NCBI GenBank assembly: GCA_017860295.1
Contig: JAFNAS010000019.1
Span: forward strand, 1 to 64,000
DNA length: 64,000 nucleotides
Origin: Bacteroidota bacterium
GTDB lineage: Bacteria > Bacteroidota > Bacteroidia > Bacteroidales > Paludibacteraceae
Direction of reading: 5' to 3'
Both the position numbers and the translations under genes were made by a program. Every line of letters starts with the position of its first letter. Positions within the stretch are counted from its first letter, which is position 1. The notes under the pieces were generated by a model. That model was given only the letters and a program-made list of their open reading frames with translations. It was not told where the DNA came from and ran no database searches. Below are positions 28,169 through 38,094 of the stretch, one piece after another.

Positions 28169-31100
28169 CTATGAAATCTCTACCGTACTGATGCCATTGT
28201 TTTTTTTCAAGACCTGAATTTGAACGGGAATGCGTTCTTTCAGACTATCCACATGCGAGATGATGCCGATCGATTTGCCTTGTGCTTTTAGCGTCTCCAG
28301 TGTTGAAATTACCGTTTCGAGGGTATTGTTGTCCAGCGTTCCGAATCCTTCGTCGATAAAGAGCGATCCGATGCTGACATTGTTGCTTGCCAGATCGGAT
28401 AAGCCCAATGCCAGCGAGAGACTGATCAGAAACTTCTCTCCTCCGCTCGATGTGTCTACCAGGCGTGTTTCGTCGGCCTGATAGTGATCGACCAGTTTGA
28501 AGTTAAGTTCTTCACCTGTTTTGTATTGCGCATTGAGTTGTAACGAATAGCGTCGGTTGAGCTTGTAGAGATGCAGGTTGGCCAAGTCGATCAGATTCTT
28601 CAGCGTCAGCCGTTGCACATAGGTGTTGAGAGCATCCTGCGATCCGCCCAGAACCGACATTAAGTTCGTCCACTTCCGGAAGATTGTCTCCTGCATCTCA
28701 ATCTCGGCCACAACGCGGGCATTGCGCTGTTTGATTTCGTTGTTCTTACGGAAACTCTCTGCAATCTCGCCTAATCGTTGTTGCAGTCTCTCCTTTTCGT
28801 CGTTTATCCGAAGTTGTTTTGCCTGTGTCTCTTCGAGCGTGGCGTCGGGCTTCAGCTCCTTCTCCAGCTTTTCCAGTTCGGCGGCGGTAGTGGTGTCAAG
28901 AGTCTGCAGCGCTATCCGGCGCTCTTCGATACTTTTGCGAATTTGTATGTAGTATGTCCGCTTCTCTTCCGTCAGCAGCGCGGCGGTAAGCTCTTCTCTC
29001 TTTGCGAAACTACTTTCGGCAATTGCGTCATTCAGTTGTTGCAACGTGGTTGCCAGCAGTGTTCTGTTCTCCTGCAACTCTTTTTCCGTAGTCGATTTTT
29101 CGGTTGTCACTACCGTTTGTCGCTCCTTCAGCAGGGCGAGGCGGTTGCGGGCTTCCGTCTCCGTCTTTTTGGTTCGTTCTACAGCCTCTTGCAATTCGGT
29201 ACGTTTCGTATTCGTTTCCATTTCAAGCGGTAGAATCGATCGACGCTCTTCGGTAAAAACGGTCAGCTCTTTTCCGAGTGTTGCAAGCTGCTTCTCATTT
29301 GCTAACATCTCGTTTGTTTTGGCTGTCATCTGCTCCACGAAATTGGTGATTTCCAACAGGCATTGCTGTAACTGATGTCTCGTTGCGGTCAGTTGCTTCT
29401 CATTTTCGTTGTAAGTCCTGACTGTCTGTTCCAGTTGCATAATCAGTTGAAGCGTCTCTTCCGGCTTGGGTAGCTGCACGGTGCAATCGGCAAGCTGAGG
29501 TGCCAGTTTTCGTTCTATTTCTCCGTTTTCGGCATTCAGGCGCTTCTGTTCCTCTTCGTTCGTCGAAATGGAGGCGGTGCTGTTTACGTTTTCGGTGGTC
29601 AATTCAATCTGCCGGAGTTCGAGCGCTTTCAGTGTTGTTTCCACACTTTTGACCGCCTCTTGCTTGTTGTCTTTTTGCTTTTGTAACTCTTGCGAACCGG
29701 CAATCTGTTTCGAAAGAAGCGTTTGACTCTCTTCCAATGTTTGCAATTGCGCTTCGAGAGCTGCCGTGTTAGCTATGTCGGATGCCGATTTCATTTCCGT
29801 GAACTTAGCCTTCGTCTCTTGTAATTCGTTCTCATTGTCAGACAACTGTTGCATCAGGCTTGCCAACCCGGCGTTGCAGCGCGTTAGTTCGAGGTTGACC
29901 GCCTGTTGTTCGGCTTTCAGCTTTTCGAGCCTGGCTTTGCGTTCGTCGAGCCGTTGTTTGCTCTCCGAAATTTCCACTCCGGCATAGTGTTGCACCAGCG
30001 GATGGGTGGTCGAGCCGCACAAAGCGCAGGGTTCTCCCTGTTTCAACTTCTTGCGTTCGGCTTCGAGACTCACAATGTAACGATCTTTTTCGTACAACTC
30101 CTCGGCATCGGCCACCGATTGTGTGGCAGTCTGTATTTCGATAGCTAACCGTCCGGTTTCTTCCGACAGCTCTTGCTGTTTTGTTTGCAAGGTTATTTGT
30201 TGACCGGTGAGTGTTTGTCGATTTGTATTCAGTTTGTTGTAAGCGCTCGAGAGTTGAATCGATGTGCGTACCTGCTCCTTTCGGGTGTTCAGGGTATTTT
30301 GTTCTGCCAACAGATGTTCGATATCCGCTTTTGTAAGTTGATCCTGAATTGCTTTCAGTTCGGCACTTAGCGTTGCCAGTTTCTCTTTTTCCGCCGTATG
30401 ACTTTTTCCGATCTGCTCCAGCGTAACACTATTCTCCTGCAAAACGGTTTGGGCTTTGACTATGTTTTCGCTCAATGCCGTCATTCGCTCCCGGTTACTC
30501 TTGCGTTTCGTCAGTTGTCGGCTCCACTCTCCCAACTGTTTTCCTATTGCCGGAATGTAGGGATGTTCCTCGAAATAGGACTGAAGTTGCGTTGCCGTGA
30601 CTTGAAGCGTCTTTTCTTCGTTTGTTTTTGTTTGCAACGACGATAATAAGCCGGCATGGCTCTTTTCCAACTCTTGCTTCGTGGTTTGTTTGTCGGTAAT
30701 CGCTGTTCTACATCTGTTTATCTGTGTGTCCAGTGCCGTTACTTTCTCCAGTAGTGGTTGCCAGTCGCGTGCCAACTGTTCGCTCTCCTCCGTTTTTGTG
30801 TGGCAATCGTTCTCTTCGGCAACGGCGATCGTTAGTCTTGCATCCAGATCGATCTGCTCCGTTTCGATAGCCGTTATCCGTGTCTCCTTTTTCGTCTGCT
30901 CTTGTTCCAATCGCTCCGTTTCAGTCACTATAGCCTTGAAGGGTTCGGCTGCTTCGTGCTTTTCGAGTAACCGAAGCAGGGGAGTGCTTGCTGCCGTTTC
31001 GTTTTCCAGTTGTGTCCAGCCCGTGGCAATCTCCTCTTTTTGTTGTTCCAGCTTGCTCCGTTGCGCATACCATTGCAACACCTCTTCCACTTTGCGTAAA

Positions 31101-31828
31101 TCGTTTTGTAACTCTTCCTGATTGTTTTGTAACTGCGCAGTTTCCGCTTTCAACAGGTTCACACTCTCTTCATCCAGTAGGTCGGCTGTATTTATTTTGT
31201 TGCGGATCTGTTCCAGTACTTTTTTCTCGTCCGCTATTCTGTTTTTTAATGCTTCGCCTATCTTGCGGTAGATTTCGTCGCCGGCTATCTGTTGCAAGAG
31301 TAACCCTTTTTCCGAATTCTTGGCCGACAGGAAAGCGGCAAACTCGCCCTGTGCCAGCAACACCGAACGCAGAAACTGTTCGTAATTGAGCTGGGTGATT
31401 TCTATGATTTTTTCATCGCATCCAGTTTTTGTTTCGGCAACGATTTGTTCCGTGGTGAGGTTTTTCAGGCGTACTGTCTCCACCGGTTTGCCCAACGCCT
31501 TCCCGGTGCTGCTTGTCAACCGGATGTTCCACTGTGCTTCGTAGCGTTGCTGTTGCGCTTCGAACGTTATCCGTGCCATGGCCGTTGCCGCACCGTAACT
31601 TACCACATCCTCCAGTCGTGCTACATTGCCCGATTTTTCAAAACGCGGCACCTTCCGATAGAGCGCAATAGTGATGGCATCCAGTAGCGTGGTCTTTCCC
31701 GCACCGGTGGGACCGGTTATGGCAAACAATCCGACATCCTCAAAGCGCGGTTGTTCGAAATCGATCACAATCGGCATCTCGCATTGGAGGGAGTTGATAT
31801 TCTGGAGTTCTATTTTCAGTATCTTCAT
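28169..31828 (-). CDS. sbcC: Exonuclease subunit SbcC (AAA ATPase)
   Basis: The 1219-residue SMC-like ATPase has Walker A GPTGAGKTTLLDA (~39-51), very long coiled coils on each side of a zinc hook CALCG (near residue 602), and a C-terminal ABC signature DTSSGGEKFLISLSLALGL with Walker B LFIDEGFGTLD. With SbcD it forms the Mre11-Rad50-type nuclease that opens hairpins and processes blocked DNA ends. It starts six bases after sbcD and converges with the PafA gene, 19 bases away. Confidence 0.95.
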   Translation of the reverse strand: MKILKIELQNINSLQCEMPIVIDFEQPRFEDVGLFAITGPTGAGKTTLLDAITIALYRKVPRFEKSGNVARLEDVVSYGAATAMARITFEAQQQRYEAQWNIRLTSSTGKALGKPVETVRLKNLTTEQIVAETKTGCDEKIIEITQLNYEQFLRSVLLAQGEFAAFLSAKNSEKGLLLQQIAGDEIYRKIGEALKNRIADEKKVLEQIRNKINTADLLDEESVNLLKAETAQLQNNQEELQNDLRKVEEVLQWYAQRSKLEQQKEEIATGWTQLENETAASTPLLRLLEKHEAAEPFKAIVTETERLEQEQTKKETRITAIETEQIDLDARLTIAVAEENDCHTKTEESEQLARDWQPLLEKVTALDTQINRCRTAITDKQTTKQELEKSHAGLLSSLQTKTNEEKTLQVTATQLQSYFEEHPYIPAIGKQLGEWSRQLTKRKSNRERMTALSENIVKAQTVLQENSVTLEQIGKSHTAEKEKLATLSAELKAIQDQLTKADIEHLLAEQNTLNTRKEQVRTSIQLSSAYNKLNTNRQTLTGQQITLQTKQQELSEETGRLAIEIQTATQSVADAEELYEKDRYIVSLEAERKKLKQGEPCALCGSTTHPLVQHYAGVEISESKQRLDERKARLEKLKAEQQAVNLELTRCNAGLASLMQQLSDNENELQETKAKFTEMKSASDIANTAALEAQLQTLEESQTLLSKQIAGSQELQKQKDNKQEAVKSVETTLKALELRQIELTTENVNSTASISTNEEEQKRLNAENGEIERKLAPQLADCTVQLPKPEETLQLIMQLEQTVRTYNENEKQLTATRHQLQQCLLEITNFVEQMTAKTNEMLANEKQLATLGKELTVFTEERRSILPLEMETNTKRTELQEAVERTKKTETEARNRLALLKERQTVVTTEKSTTEKELQENRTLLATTLQQLNDAIAESSFAKREELTAALLTEEKRTYYIQIRKSIEERRIALQTLDTTTAAELEKLEKELKPDATLEETQAKQLRINDEKERLQQRLGEIAESFRKNNEIKQRNARVVAEIEMQETIFRKWTNLMSVLGGSQDALNTYVQRLTLKNLIDLANLHLYKLNRRYSLQLNAQYKTGEELNFKLVDHYQADETRLVDTSSGGEKFLISLSLALGLSDLASNNVSIGSLFIDEGFGTLDNNTLETVISTLETLKAQGKSIGIISHVDSLKERIPVQIQVLKKNNGISTVEIS

Positions 31829-31834
31829 AAAGCG

Positions 31835-33040
31835 TTACTCCTTTTCAATTACCGACTGCAATATCTCATTAAACGCATCCAGCATTTCGGGTTGTGTATG
31901 CAGGTCGATCTGCTGCTCTTTGCATTTCAACCGGAAAACTTCTGTCGGGTTGAGTGTCTTGATCTGTTGTGCCTGATCGACCAGACTTTGCAAATGGTCA
32001 TATCGGCGCTCCTCCAGTACCGTTACCTTCAGCAGTTCCAATGCGAGCTCTTTTGCATAGTCCTGAATCTCTTTGTAGCCGGTGATTGCCTCCTCTCTGT
32101 TCTTCAAAATTACCTCCGCCCACGGTATTAACGAGTGTGTTCCGGCAGCCAGCAGGCTGAGTTGTGCTTTGCACTCGGCCACCGAACCCGCTATCTGTAC
32201 AATTTGCCGAAATGCAGGAACGGTTCTGTTCGTAATCGTCAGCGATTCGCCGGTCTCCAACTCGATAATATTTTTTTCCTGTCCCGCTTCACTGAAGCTT
32301 AACGGATAAGGCGATCCCGAATAGCGGATATATTCTTTGCCTCCTACCTGTTGTGTTCGGTGCAAATGGCCCAGTGCCACATAATCGAACACTGCGGGGA
32401 AGTCATCGGCGCCGATATCACCCAGATTGCCTACATAGATGCTCTGCTCGCTTTCGGAAGTGCAGCCACCGATGGCAAACAGATGTCCCATGGCAATTAC
32501 CGTTGTTCCTTCCCGCTTCTTTGCTTCGCAACAGGCGGCCGCTTCCCTGAAATGGTTGACCAGTGCGGTTTTATAGCGGTTGACAATCTCTTCGGACGAC
32601 TCTGCTGCAACGGCCCGGCGAATATCCTGATCGCGCAGATACGGAACTGCCGCCACAATCACCTGTTCGTCGCCCACCGTCACGGTGAAGATCTCCTCAT
32701 CGATAGATCCGCTTGCTTTGCCGACCACCCGAATGGAGAGTGCATTCAGTAACTCTTTCGGAGCATTCACCGTTCCGGGTGCATCGTGATTGCCTCCGGT
32801 AATAATCACCTCTTTGCAACAGGTACCATGCAATCGAATCAGAAAATCGTAGTATAATTTTTGCGCTTGTGTCGATGGAACTCCCACATCGAACAGATCG
32901 CCCGACAGCAACAACAGATCGATGCCGTGTACATCGATATAGTCGATCAACCAGTCAAGAAAAAGCGTCTGCTCTTCGAGTTGCGACTGTTCCAGCAGGC
33001 GATGTCCCAGATGCCAGTCGGATGTATGTAGGATTTTCAT
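31835..33040 (-). CDS. sbcD: Exonuclease subunit SbcD
   Basis: The 401-residue metallophosphoesterase has MKILHTSDWHLGH, SGDLFDVG, GGNHDAPG and ALGHLHRTQ, the motifs that bind the two metals of SbcD/Mre11. It supplies the nuclease activity of the SbcCD complex in DNA repair. It is first in a two-gene operon with sbcC. Confidence 0.95.
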   Translation of the reverse strand: MKILHTSDWHLGHRLLEQSQLEEQTLFLDWLIDYIDVHGIDLLLLSGDLFDVGVPSTQAQKLYYDFLIRLHGTCCKEVIITGGNHDAPGTVNAPKELLNALSIRVVGKASGSIDEEIFTVTVGDEQVIVAAVPYLRDQDIRRAVAAESSEEIVNRYKTALVNHFREAAACCEAKKREGTTVIAMGHLFAIGGCTSESEQSIYVGNLGDIGADDFPAVFDYVALGHLHRTQQVGGKEYIRYSGSPYPLSFSEAGQEKNIIELETGESLTITNRTVPAFRQIVQIAGSVAECKAQLSLLAAGTHSLIPWAEVILKNREEAITGYKEIQDYAKELALELLKVTVLEERRYDHLQSLVDQAQQIKTLNPTEVFRLKCKEQQIDLHTQPEMLDAFNEILQSVIEKE

Positions 33041-33145
33041 ATATTTGTGTCGGTTATCTGCTTATAAGGTTTGGCATCCATCGTTACTTTTTGCTGCGTA
33101 GCTAGACTGTCCATACACTCTGAATAAAGTTTGCGCTGAATCTAT

Positions 33146-33320
33146 CGTCCCGAAAGGACTTACAATGCCATAGGTATGACAAGTTTATAGCAATAGTGAA
33201 ATATAGAAAGCCGAAGAGTGCCGTAGGAACGGCACATGCTAATCTATCAAAGCAATCTAAACCGGTTTGTTGTGACGAACCATTGGAGTTGATAAACAAG
33301 TCAAGCCGACTTCATTGATT
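33146..33320 (+). repeat. Dispersed repeat, copy 1 (left flank of island)
   Basis: Segments AATCTATCGTCCCGA, AATGCCATAGGTATGACA, GTGCCGTAGGAACGGCA and GCCGACTTCATTGAT recur in the same order and orientation at 40845-41022. Short palindromes (GTGCCGTAGGAACGGCAC) would fold into hairpins. This is an interspersed noncoding element of a kind common in Bacteroidetes genomes. A 65-codon minus frame inside it is a repeat artefact. Confidence 0.7.
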
Positions 33321-33524
33321 AAGTCAACCAACAGCTTTTGCCGCTCAGCTACCAATGAAGTACCGGGAACTACATAATGCCCTGTTTGTTTATTACTTCT
33401 GTTTGTTCTACCGTAGTTCCCTCTTCTTGGAAGAGGGAGTGAGGAGAGCTTTTAATTCAAAATAGTACATTATATCGCTCCTACTACTTATAGTGAATTA
33501 GGTCGACTGAAATGTGACGCGACA

Positions 33525-34433
33525 CTAGAAACGCATAAAGAAATCCCACGTCTCTTTTGCTATCCAGTTGACATCCGATCCGGGATCTTTAACGTTGTCG
33601 GTATGACCACCCACAAACGAACCGAACATCACCGGATATTCCGCAGGAAGTCCTTTAATTTCAGTGGTGACATGAGTCGGTGTTGTAGCTAACGGTAATT
33701 CCGGCAATTGGTTTAAGCCATTGTCTTCGATGTGTGTCAATACACAATACTTACCACCTTGCTTTTTTTCATCCGAATTGACATATTTGCAAAGACCGTC
33801 CTGCGTACCTGTTGTGCTAAAGTAGGCTAACGGTTTGTGCTTGTTTTCCGGAAGATAAATATTCCAGTTGGCCGGAGCATAACAAGCAACAGCACGAAGA
33901 TCACTCTGAAATTCTAAAGATAACGAATAGGTAAACATGGCACCAAAGCTAAATCCGCAGCAAAATATACGGGAAGTGTCGATGCTTAGTTTATCTTTGA
34001 ACAGTTGAAGCATATCGGCAAAGAAGATATGGTCTTTATCATCACGTGCACGCCAGGGAGTTTGGTCGGTATATCCTTGAGGTGCAACGAAAATAACAGG
34101 AACATTGTCTTTTTCGGCATAGGTTTTAAGGCCATAATAATTATTATCAACCATTGTTTTCATACTTCCCCCCATCATGTGCATGGTAAAAATCAAACGG
34201 TACGTTTTGTTTTTGTCGTAGTTCTTGGGAATATCGATGGTATATTGGCGGGTAAGCCCTGCACTTGTGATGGTATACGTCCCGCTCTTAAAATCTCCGA
34301 GTTCTTTACCGTAACCGGCACTGGGAGTTGGCATATTTTTCAGGTGACGGGCAACTTCGACCGGTTTATCTGATTGTGCATTGAGCGCAAAAAAGGAAGC
34401 TAAAAGGATAAATAGTACAACTGTTTTTTTCAT
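33525..34433 (-). CDS. Secreted CE1-like esterase (feruloyl/acetyl esterase type)
   Basis: The 302-residue protein has a signal peptide (MKKTVVLFILLASFFALNAQ) and an alpha/beta-hydrolase fold with the nucleophile elbow GFSFGA (S162), an oxyanion region TMHMMGGS and a GGHTDN histidine near the C-terminus. It resembles LpqC/PHB-depolymerase-like and feruloyl esterases that release acyl groups from plant polysaccharides. It lies alone between a dispersed repeat and the AT-rich operon. Confidence 0.8.
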   Translation of the reverse strand: MKKTVVLFILLASFFALNAQSDKPVEVARHLKNMPTPSAGYGKELGDFKSGTYTITSAGLTRQYTIDIPKNYDKNKTYRLIFTMHMMGGSMKTMVDNNYYGLKTYAEKDNVPVIFVAPQGYTDQTPWRARDDKDHIFFADMLQLFKDKLSIDTSRIFCCGFSFGAMFTYSLSLEFQSDLRAVACYAPANWNIYLPENKHKPLAYFSTTGTQDGLCKYVNSDEKKQGGKYCVLTHIEDNGLNQLPELPLATTPTHVTTEIKGLPAEYPVMFGSFVGGHTDNVKDPGSDVNWIAKETWDFFMRF

Positions 34434-35072
34434 CGTTCATGATTTTTAAATGATTCTTGGTTATTTCTTATTACTTTCTATGCATCAGACACTGCTGTGC
34501 GTTTCTTTACAAGGCAAAGATACACATATTCCTGCTTGAGCGTATGCCAATTGTGGAAGGTTGGGTGCGTCGCTTGCGGATTGAATGGCTGAATAACTGA
34601 ATGATTGAGTGATAGAATGATTGAATGTATGCGCTTTGGAGAGCTATACTCTTTTCTGTTTTGGTTGCTTACTCAATGCTCTGTTGATCTCCGATCTGTT
34701 CATTGTCATCAGCGTCACTTGTTCTCCGATTACTTCATTGCCGTCTGCTTTAGCTGACGGGTTGGGTTCAATGTTTGCTATAGGCTTTAGCCAAATAGTG
34801 TTTCGGCTGAAGCCGTTTTTGCTTCTCTCTCTGTCGGTTGAAACTGACGTCAATCGAACTCTGTCGTTATCACTGTGTTCTGATGCGATACCTTATTGCT
34901 CGGAATTGTTGCAAGTATGCTTTGCAAAAGAGTGGCAGGAGAGAAAGCTGGATGTGATTATATCAGTCGTCATTATAGATCAAATTAATCTTTCATATAA
35001 AAGAAATATTTGATAGTAGAGATAAGATAGTGATGAAAATGGTGCAAGGGTTATAGAAAAATATCAAATATC
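34434..35072. repeat. Intergenic region: period-8 repeat and hairpin cluster
   Basis: From 34581 to 34627 the sequence repeats with period ~8 (variants of CTGAATGA). Between 34741 and 34850 three short hairpins follow one another: CCGTC...GACGG (34741-34760), GGCTTTAGCC...GGCTGAAGCC (34783-34814), and GTCGGTTGAAACTGAC. The last type is a familiar dispersed hairpin family in Bacteroidetes noncoding DNA. A 130-codon plus frame crosses this region but has no gene-like features. Confidence 0.5.
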
Positions 35073-36914
35073 TCATTTTACGATTAATTCGTATTTATCC
35101 TCGAAAAAGAGGTTTAATGTATTACGATTATCTTCGCGAAGTACAAATTCAACTTCTTGATCAGTTAATTCACAAATACCAAAATTTCTAATATAATTTC
35201 CATTTAGAGAAAAGTAATTTGATGAATATGGCTTACTTGTGGATTTAATGTAGTACCAGAAAACACTTGATTCCATTATCTTCTTCAAAATGATCATTTC
35301 AGTTTCTGAACTTCCAACTACAGCCAATCCATTATAAAAAAGAAGATCTTCATCTGAATTAATTATAAAACTTGGTGTTCTGTCAGAGTATTTAGGAAAG
35401 AACATTTTGTTCTTAGTCTTTTCTAAAGATTGAGTTCGACCAAATGCAAACCAATTTTCGTATTTGCCATTTCCTTTATCTCGTCCGGCTAAAATGCTTC
35501 GTTTCTTTCTTAAGTACTTATATGCTTCAGGATATTTTTCTTTAATTAATTCTTCAGATAATAATTTGGGCTTTGCTTGTTGATCGTATGGAAAAATGAC
35601 TTTTTCTTTTAGCTCACTTAATATGACTTCACGACTTAGCTTGTTTGAATTCACGATGTCTTTACAAATACCTTTTTCAATTCGGTATAAACTGCCATTT
35701 TGCAAATAAAAATAATTTTCATCCTCACTGACGGGTTTGAAAATGTAAATATCGTTTTTAAGCGTGGCTATACCATGCCTTGTTTGATAAAGCTCACCAA
35801 ATGGTATGCCTGTAGATTCGATCCTTGAAATTACTTTATTGTCTTTTAGATTCCATCCTTTTTTTGAATCAAGTAGATTATAATCGATTTTTTTAAAAGA
35901 ATGGCTATTTTTCAATTTAATACTGTCGGCAGAAGCGTATGATATGAAGTTTTGTTTGCGGTTCTCAATAAAGCAAATGCAGGTATATGTGTTTTTGGAT
36001 TTAAAAACTTGTTCGGATCCAAAATCAATTATACTAAATACAAGAGATACCCTTTGGAAATAATCTCGCAATGCTCTACCATTTAAACTTTTGAAAAAAG
36101 AATTCATCGTTATGAAGCCAAGAAATCCATTTAGTGATAAATTTTCGATTGCAATTTGAAAAAATGGAATATAAAGATCTGAATTTCCGGATTTGCATAC
36201 TTCCCATTTTTTTAGCTTTTCCTTAGTCTCTTCTTCGAGATTTCGAGCACAAACATAAGGAGGATTTCCTAAGATTGTGTCAAATCCGCAGAATTGTTCA
36301 ATCTTTACAGACCAATCGAAATCAAGTGAGTCTCCCTGAAACAAATTAAATATAAAATGTTCCTCATCTTCACCTACACTTATTGCCAATAACGACAGTA
36401 AAAGTTTTGATCTGTTTATTGAGTAATCCTGAATATCTAATCCAAAGATGTGATCTCTAAAAATATTTGAGTATGATTTGCTTGTTTTTTGTTTCAATGT
36501 AATTGATGCATTTAATAAGAAGCCACCACAACCACAAGCTATATCTGAAATTTTAAAAGCATTTGAAATTTCAGTTCGCTTTCCAATCGTTTGGTTAACT
36601 ATATATTCCCTGATATAGGAGGGGGTGTATATAGCACCATTGATTATTCTATCGGCAGGAGAAATTACAAATTCAAAAAGTTCTATAAGTTCTTCAAATC
36701 CAAACTGTCCTTTTTCACGTGAAATAACTGATATGAAATTGATTAGTTTGGCGTATTCTTCAGTATTTGTTTTGAGGATAAGATACTCTTTGAGTAATTT
36801 ATTGTGAGAGAACTGAATCTTATTTATTTCAAGAAAAGCTGAAACAATAAGTCGGTCAACATCCATTGGAACTGTTGAACAATGTTGACTTAGATATCTA
36901 TAGCTGTTTTTCAT
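35073..36914 (-). CDS. Eco57I/TaqI-class adenine-N6 DNA methyltransferase
   Basis: The 613-residue protein has the IYTPSYIREYIV lead-in (~95-106), SAM-binding motif I DIACGCGGFLLNA (124-136), GLDIQ (158-162) and catalytic NPPY (217-220), as in type IIG and TaqI-class enzymes. The C-terminal ~300 residues resemble a TaqI-type target-recognition domain (TRHGIATLKNDIYIF; FGRTQSL; YSSNYFSLNG). No PD-(D/E)xK nuclease domain is visible, so cleavage would need a partner, plausibly the HNH gene just upstream, which overlaps it by four bases (ATGA). Base composition is much more AT-rich than SbcCD or the nif genes. Confidence 0.85.
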   Translation of the reverse strand: MKNSYRYLSQHCSTVPMDVDRLIVSAFLEINKIQFSHNKLLKEYLILKTNTEEYAKLINFISVISREKGQFGFEELIELFEFVISPADRIINGAIYTPSYIREYIVNQTIGKRTEISNAFKISDIACGCGGFLLNASITLKQKTSKSYSNIFRDHIFGLDIQDYSINRSKLLLSLLAISVGEDEEHFIFNLFQGDSLDFDWSVKIEQFCGFDTILGNPPYVCARNLEEETKEKLKKWEVCKSGNSDLYIPFFQIAIENLSLNGFLGFITMNSFFKSLNGRALRDYFQRVSLVFSIIDFGSEQVFKSKNTYTCICFIENRKQNFISYASADSIKLKNSHSFKKIDYNLLDSKKGWNLKDNKVISRIESTGIPFGELYQTRHGIATLKNDIYIFKPVSEDENYFYLQNGSLYRIEKGICKDIVNSNKLSREVILSELKEKVIFPYDQQAKPKLLSEELIKEKYPEAYKYLRKKRSILAGRDKGNGKYENWFAFGRTQSLEKTKNKMFFPKYSDRTPSFIINSDEDLLFYNGLAVVGSSETEMIILKKIMESSVFWYYIKSTSKPYSSNYFSLNGNYIRNFGICELTDQEVEFVLREDNRNTLNLFFEDKYELIVK

Positions 36915-37471
36915 TGAATTGCTCTAAGATTTTTTAAATAATCTTGGTATTTAAAAGATACTTGAATATATAGTTCCATAGCTAGCTCATTGTGAGTACT
37001 CTCAATTAGTACCCGAAGATCAGTTAATTTTTGTTCTAATTGCTCTAACATCCAAATTATACTATATCTTTTCAAATATAATTTTAGCTTTATATACATA
37101 TATTTGGCAGACTCAGATTCTTCTTTTGGATATATGTTACCGAATTCATCTCTATAAAAATACAAGTTATAGTCTGTATCTACAGGATCTAAATAGGTTC
37201 CGCAATCATTTCCTTTAGCTCTATTCACGTAAGAGCAGCAATATACAAGATTAGAATAGTTTGTCTCAAGCTCTGGGTATATTGATTTTGGTTTAAAATG
37301 GTCTATTTGAAAATTTGTCTTTCCGCCAAACCAAAAATCTGAACATCCAGTATAACCACATCTTGATTTAAAATCGTCAGCAAGATATGTCTTGTAGTAT
37401 CTGTAATCTGAAAATTGTTTGCCAGAATAAGTCCTTTCTGGAATGACATTTCGAAAAAATAATTCAGTCAT
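36911..37471 (-). CDS. HNH-family endonuclease
   Basis: The 186-residue protein has a CGYTGC zinc/structural pair (38-43), the core QIDHFKPKS (55-63) giving the catalytic Asp-His, and a downstream NYSNLVYCCSYVNRAKGN (71-88) with the asparagine and further cysteines. This is the McrA-like HNH fold. A C-terminal helical part (~115-186) could bind a partner. It overlaps both the receiver gene (8 bases) and the methyltransferase (4 bases), implying translational coupling. It is the probable effector nuclease of the operon. Confidence 0.85.
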   Translation of the reverse strand: MTELFFRNVIPERTYSGKQFSDYRYYKTYLADDFKSRCGYTGCSDFWFGGKTNFQIDHFKPKSIYPELETNYSNLVYCCSYVNRAKGNDCGTYLDPVDTDYNLYFYRDEFGNIYPKEESESAKYMYIKLKLYLKRYSIIWMLEQLEQKLTDLRVLIESTHNELAMELYIQVSFKYQDYLKNLRAIQ

Positions 37472-38090
37472 CTTTTTTTTCTAGTGTTTTTGTTAGGTCG
37501 TCTACTTTTTTAAGAAGTTCAGACAAATCAGAAGCTTGTTGATCATCTCGTAAAATGTTAGATATACGGCTTTCCTTGTCTAAGGCCTTTTCTATTTTGG
37601 AATCAAGGTCTGATAATTCTTCTTTTTCTATGGCATCAAGTTTTCTTTTTTTACTTTCAGCGATTAATTCTAAAAGTCTTTTTTCTTCTTTTTCTATTTT
37701 GTGTTTGTATTTTTCTATTTGAGCTTTGACTCTTTCTAAAAAATTTTCACCTTCATCCAACTCTTTTTTTTCATAAATAATATTGACGTCTTCTCCTTTA
37801 GATATAGCATCATCTTCATAGGATGTTAAAATAAAAACGGGAAAGCCTTCTCTCTTTTTTAAAAAATGACTGACTAAATTAGTGCCATCATAGTGTATCG
37901 TGGAAAGTTGTTCCGCAAAATCAAAATCAGAAATAATGGCATCAACATGACTTTCCAAAATTTCGTTACAAGTTGCTTCAATGTCATTCTTTGGAATAAT
38001 TGGAATCACGTCAAAATGATTATATGAAAATCGTTGGAATCTTCTTGTGTCAGATTGATCTTCATCAATGTACGCAACTTTATATTTCAT
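37464..38090 (-). CDS. Receiver-domain protein with coiled-coil tail
   Basis: The 208-residue protein has a response-regulator receiver fold: acidic pair YIDED (D9-D11), phospho-acceptor D55 in IISDFDF, T89 in ILTSYED and a lysine at ~108 in YEKKE. After residue ~115 it is a charged coiled coil (EKYKHKIEKEEKRLLELIAE) and has no DNA-binding or enzymatic output domain. It starts four bases after the upstream ATPase/kinase-like gene. The likely role is a phospho-switch between the sensor and the nuclease/methyltransferase through protein contacts. Confidence 0.85.
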   Translation of the reverse strand: MKYKVAYIDEDQSDTRRFQRFSYNHFDVIPIIPKNDIEATCNEILESHVDAIISDFDFAEQLSTIHYDGTNLVSHFLKKREGFPVFILTSYEDDAISKGEDVNIIYEKKELDEGENFLERVKAQIEKYKHKIEKEEKRLLELIAESKKRKLDAIEKEELSDLDSKIEKALDKESRISNILRDDQQASDLSELLKKVDDLTKTLEKKDD

Positions 38091-38094
38091 AATA

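Noticed and set aside
33102-33299. 65-codon minus-strand frame (CAVPTALFGFLYFTIAINLS)
   Set aside because: It is translated from the dispersed repeat; the same block recurs at 40.9 kb and the frame has no family features.
34621-35013. 130-codon plus-strand frame
   Set aside because: It spans hairpin repeats, has unusual composition and no recognisable domain.
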